Assembly: GCA_004020315.1 (NCBI GenBank)
Contig: SAQG01000012.1
Location: forward strand, 1-64,000
Source: Mesorhizobium sp.
Lineage (GTDB): Bacteria; Pseudomonadota; Alphaproteobacteria; Rhizobiales; Rhizobiaceae
Direction: 5' to 3'
DNA: 64,000 nucleotides
The position numbers and the translations under genes are program-made. Shown here one piece after another: positions 61,345-64,000 of the stretch; positions within the stretch are counted from its first letter, which is position 1; each line of letters starts with the position of its first letter. A model generated the notes under the pieces. The model saw only the letters and a list, made by a program, of their open reading frames with translations, ran no database searches and was not told the origin of the DNA.

Positions 61345-63027
61345 TCAATGACGGGGAAGTGGGAGGATTGCACGTTTGCGGGACGAGCTTGTCGGCCGCT
61401 CAATCGAAAGTGTCATTTGAGGCGCTGCCTCTTCCGCGTGCAACTCGAAGACACGCTCGTCCAGTTCCTTGTCGACTTCCGTGAGACGGTGGTTCAGCCG
61501 AAGGTAGTCGGTCCAGGTCGGCGTGCGGAATGTCTCTGTCCATTGCATAGGCTTCTGAAGGTTGCGCTGAAGCGTCCAGTTCCGAGCACCGACGCGGCTG
61601 TGGACATGCCTGCGCTGCCGCATGAGGTCGAGGAAGGCCTCGACATTTTTCTCGGCTATCAGATACTCGACCTTGACCACGATCGGGCCGCTTCTCGGCT
61701 TCAAACTGAGAGCGACAGCCGGGGCGTCGAATGCCTCCAAGGGGTCGGGTTCGGAATCGTGGCGTTCGCGCAGGGGAAACAGAACGCCGGCTACGGCGAC
61801 GAGCAATAGCGCACCGGCAGAACCCTCAAGCGCCCAGGTCAATGAATGGTTCTCCGCGACAGTGCCCCACACCCAGCTGCCGGCAGCGATGCCGCCGTCT
61901 ATTAGTGCATAGTAGATCGAAATCGTGCGCCCCACGACCCAGCGCGGGCTGGCCAGCTGCACGCTCACGCCAACGCCGGACCAGGCGGTGACCCAGCCCG
62001 CGCCGCCCAAGGCGAGCGCGATTGCGGCGACGGCAATCGAAGAAGTCAGTGCAAGGGAAAGAGAGCATGCCGCGCAGGCAATGCAGGAAAGCATCATTAG
62101 CCGTTCTTGCGACAAGCTGCGTCTGAATGTGCTGTTGGAGATGCCGGCGAAGACGGCGCCTGTCCCGAAGCCGGCCATCAGGGTGCCATAGGCGAGTGGT
62201 CCTCCGCCCAGCTGATCACGAACAACCAGCGGCAGCAGCGCGAGTATGGCGATGCTCGCCAGGCCAAAGAGCGTTCCGCGCGCGATCGCCGCCTTAATTT
62301 CCGATGACATCGCCGTGAAGCGCAGCCCGTCATAGATCGCCGTCCTCATCGACTCGCGTGGAAGAGGCGAGGAGCGAACCTTCCACTTGCAGCGCCATAT
62401 GGTGGCAAGGGGGACCAGATAGGTGAGGGTGGTCACTGTAAAAGCTGCCAAAAGCCCAAACGAGGCAACCACGATGCCGCCGAGTGCCGGACCGACGGTT
62501 CGGACAGTGTTGAAGCCGACGGAGAGCAGGGTGACGGCAGCGGGGACATCGCGTCGGTCGACGATATCGCCAACCGAGGCTTGCCAGGCGGGATCGTTGA
62601 GAGCGCCGCCGGCTGCGATCAGGAAGCTGAAGCCGAGGATCATCCACGGACTGACAAAGCCCAGCGCCACAAAAGCGGTCAGCATCGCAGAGGCCATCAC
62701 CATAAGGCAACGGCCGGCGAACATGACCCGGCGACGGCTGAAATTGTCGGCGAGAGCCCCGGCGAACACGGACAGGATGAAAGCCGGCAGGTTCGATGAA
62801 GCCTGGACCAGCGCGACCATCAGATCGGAAGTCGAGATGGTTGCCATCAGCCAACTGATGGCGACAGTCTGCATCAACCAGCCGAGACTTGAGACCTGGG
62901 TGGCGAGCCAGATCGAACGAAAGGTCGGCTGCATGAGGGGCGCAAACGTCGTTGGTGCAGCCAAATCTTCAACTGATCCAGCCACTCTACTCATTTTAGC
63001 GAGCCTTTGCTTTTGGTTATCGGCCAT
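61345..63027 (-). CDS. MFS_3-type exporter with C-terminal monooxygenase-like (ABM) domain
   Basis: This 560-residue protein has an N-terminal major-facilitator part with 10-12 membrane spans (about 25-420; ADNFSRRRVMFAGRC is the loop 2-3 motif) typical of the enterobactin-exporter-like MFS_3 group. A soluble tail (about 450-545: VKVEYLIAEKNVEAFLDLMR, then WTETFRTPTWTDYLRLNHRL) resembles the small antibiotic-biosynthesis-monooxygenase fold that such MFS_3 proteins carry. ATG 63027 or 62994 are possible starts; a frame reaching 63321 runs into a transposase remnant and is rejected. The substrate is unknown. Confidence 0.85.
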   Translation of the reverse strand: MADNQKQRLAKMSRVAGSVEDLAAPTTFAPLMQPTFRSIWLATQVSSLGWLMQTVAISWLMATISTSDLMVALVQASSNLPAFILSVFAGALADNFSRRRVMFAGRCLMVMASAMLTAFVALGFVSPWMILGFSFLIAAGGALNDPAWQASVGDIVDRRDVPAAVTLLSVGFNTVRTVGPALGGIVVASFGLLAAFTVTTLTYLVPLATIWRCKWKVRSSPLPRESMRTAIYDGLRFTAMSSEIKAAIARGTLFGLASIAILALLPLVVRDQLGGGPLAYGTLMAGFGTGAVFAGISNSTFRRSLSQERLMMLSCIACAACSLSLALTSSIAVAAIALALGGAGWVTAWSGVGVSVQLASPRWVVGRTISIYYALIDGGIAAGSWVWGTVAENHSLTWALEGSAGALLLVAVAGVLFPLRERHDSEPDPLEAFDAPAVALSLKPRSGPIVVKVEYLIAEKNVEAFLDLMRQRRHVHSRVGARNWTLQRNLQKPMQWTETFRTPTWTDYLRLNHRLTEVDKELDERVFELHAEEAAPQMTLSIERPTSSSRKRAILPLPRH

Positions 63028-63079
63028 CTCGCATGTAATCTCGACTGAACCGTGGCGGCTGGTGGAAATTGAGAGAAAC

Positions 63080-63220
63080 TCTTTTGCCTCCGACGAATGC
63101 GGCCACAGTTCCTTCACGAGCCGGCGCTGAAGCGTTTGATTGGTGCGCTCGACACGACCTTTGGCTGCGGCGCAGAGCGCGCGGGCCGGCAAGCGATCCG
63201 GACCAACCCGCTGCTTCGCG
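63080..63220 (-). pseudogene. Transposase fragment (integrase-core, ISNCY-type)
   Basis: The minus-strand frame just upstream of the MFS gene reads LPARALCAAAKGRVERTNQT followed by LQRRLVKELW, the (S)AQAKGRVERxNRTLQDRLVKELRL block of integrase-core transposases. The rest of the gene is missing. It lies exactly where the aap and MFS regions meet. Confidence 0.6.
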
Positions 63221-63221
63221 A

Positions 63222-63478
63222 TGCCGGAACCAATGTGCTGAAAAGCCGGTTGCGCTCGCACCGCGGCGTCGCTCGGCGCCACTAATGCGGACCTGCTTGA
63301 ACCGGAAGCCCCGGTCGCCAAGGTGGCCAGCTAAAACATAAATTTTTGTCACTGGAGTCATTCTTTGGAATTTGATTTGTCGCCAGGGCTGCGAGATGGG
63401 TTCAAAAAGGTAAAATCGTTCAGCGTTATCCTCCCAAGCCACTGAACGGTGTTTCTGTGAAGGTGTGAACCTTCTTCT
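63222..63478. other. Gap between transposase fragment and terminator
   Basis: No gene is supported. Because a terminator follows at 63479 and an aapQ-like gene after it, this could be the replaced 3' end of an aapJ-like binding-protein gene, but I cannot see its coding sequence. Confidence 0.35.
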
Positions 63479-63511
63479 GGCCGGGCTGCATTCGAGCCCG
63501 GCCAATTTTTT
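63479..63511 (+). terminator. Strong Rho-independent terminator
   Basis: GGCCGGGCT (63479-63487) pairs perfectly with AGCCCGGCC (63495-63503) around a 7-base loop, then AA and six T (63506-63511). This is a textbook plus-strand terminator. In rhizobial aap operons such a hairpin follows aapJ and precedes aapQ. Confidence 0.88.
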
Positions 63512-63594
63512 GCCCGCAGGTCTCTTGCCGGTCGCGACGGCATCCATCACTCCCAGAAACGACCAAGTAACGAGCTGGACCGCATTCGAGGCCG

Positions 63595-64000
63595 ATGCGC
63601 CTTTTGGAAGCAATCTGCTTTCCCAATGGGCGCCAATTTCGAGATCGGCGAGGCACCGATCGCCTTCAAGGCAGGCGATCCTTATGCGTGGGCGATCCTG
63701 GCCGGGTTTCTGAACACGCTGAAGGTGGCAGCGCTTGGCTGTGTGCTGGCGACCGTCCTCGGTGATGTGTTCGGCGTTGCCGGTCTCTCGGGAAACCTGC
63801 TGCTGGGCGGGCTGGTGCGCTGGTATGTCGAGACCATGCGCAACACGCGGCTTTTGCTGCAGCTGTTCTTTTGGCTTTCCCTGGCAAATCGTTTCCACCG
63901 CCGCGACAGGCACTGTCGGCGTTCGGTAGCTTTTTCCTGACCAACCGCGGTGTGTTCGTTCCGGAGTCGCTTTTCACGATACTTCCGGAGCGACTTTTGG
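63595..64000 (+). pseudogene. aapQ: General L-amino acid permease gene aapQ, 5' part, frameshifted, cut by window end
   Basis: The sequence reads AFWKQSAFPMGANFEIGEAP, then DPYAWAILAGFLNTLKVAAL, GVAGLSGNLLLGGLVRWYVE (in part) and TMRNTRLLLQLFFW, matching the N-terminal domain of AapQ/BztB permeases. After LLLQLFFW the frame shifts near 63880; another frame continues LPPPRQALSAFGSFFLTNRG and FVPES to the window edge, as in AapQ (..P...RQS...F..FFLNNRG). No proper start codon is evident at the 5' end. The gene is probably non-functional, unless the shift is a sequence error. Confidence 0.7.

Noticed and set aside
1..64000. CRISPR arrays, rRNA, tRNA genes and nod boxes
   Set aside because: I looked for regularly spaced repeats, tRNA-like cloverleaf sequence with GGTTCGAATCC-type arms and the nod-box consensus and found none that I could support by eye. 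A covariance search could still find a tRNA.

Overview
The window is high-GC DNA from an alphaproteobacterium. The gene families (aap-type and ehu-type ABC transporters, purU-folD, sulfonate ABC/flavin-monooxygenase modules, IS66/IS701/IS110/IS1380/IS630 elements) fit the Hyphomicrobiales (rhizobia), most like a Mesorhizobium or Rhizobium accessory island or plasmid. The species is not determinable from the sequence alone. Insertion sequences, truncated genes and frameshifted remnants dominate the edges and the seams between modules.

Layout. 1-1.5 kb: the 3' end of purU, a folD cut after about 15 recognisable codons, and a DadA-like dehydrogenase. 1.5-9.8 kb: a nest of mobile elements, including an IS701-family element (2852-7481) split by a complete IS66-family element (3481-6660), plus three IS110-family genes. 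10.2-17.2 kb: a LysR regulator and a six-gene operon (amidase, creatinase-fold hydrolase, class II aldolase, polar-amino-acid-type ABC transporter). 17.3-27.5 kb: a minus-strand operon matching the ectoine import and degradation layout (EhuB-like binding protein, ATPase, two permeases, DoeA/EutD, M20 deacetylase, Asp/Glu-racemase-like EutA, D-2-hydroxyacid dehydrogenase, AsnC/Lrp regulator, acetoacetyl-CoA synthetase remnant), with a MocR/EnuR-type regulator divergent from it. 28.7-33.1 kb: a second doeA, a flavin monooxygenase and a second D-2-hydroxyacid dehydrogenase. 33.7-36.6 kb: a decayed ectABC ectoine biosynthesis operon (ectA truncated, ectB intact, ectC frameshifted) followed by a GNAT-like gene.

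38.6-46.0 kb: a well-preserved module of a DUF971 protein, a fumarate-reductase/AprA-like flavoprotein, a 2x[4Fe-4S] ferredoxin, a HEAT-repeat protein, a divergent Crp/Fnr regulator, and an SsuABC-type transporter whose binding protein carries a NosL-like tail. 46.8-52.1 kb: a sulfonate module (frameshifted TauA/SsuA-like protein, ATPase, permease, SsuD-like monooxygenase) and an Old Yellow Enzyme. 52.3-54.9 kb: an orphan MbcA/Xre-type antitoxin-like gene and an IS1380-family element. 55.0-59.1 kb: a minus-strand SsuA-C-B plus NtaA/SnaA-type monooxygenase operon. 59.1-64 kb: gene remnants, an MFS_3 exporter, a transposase fragment, a strong terminator and a frameshifted aapQ at the window edge.

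Together the genes describe scavenging of small nitrogen- and sulfur-containing solutes: uptake by periplasmic-binding-protein ABC transporters, then hydrolysis or oxidative C-S/C-N cleavage. The host seems to have kept ectoine-type catabolism while losing ectoine synthesis. The least explained module is the flavoprotein/ferredoxin/HEAT/NosL-tailed transporter group.
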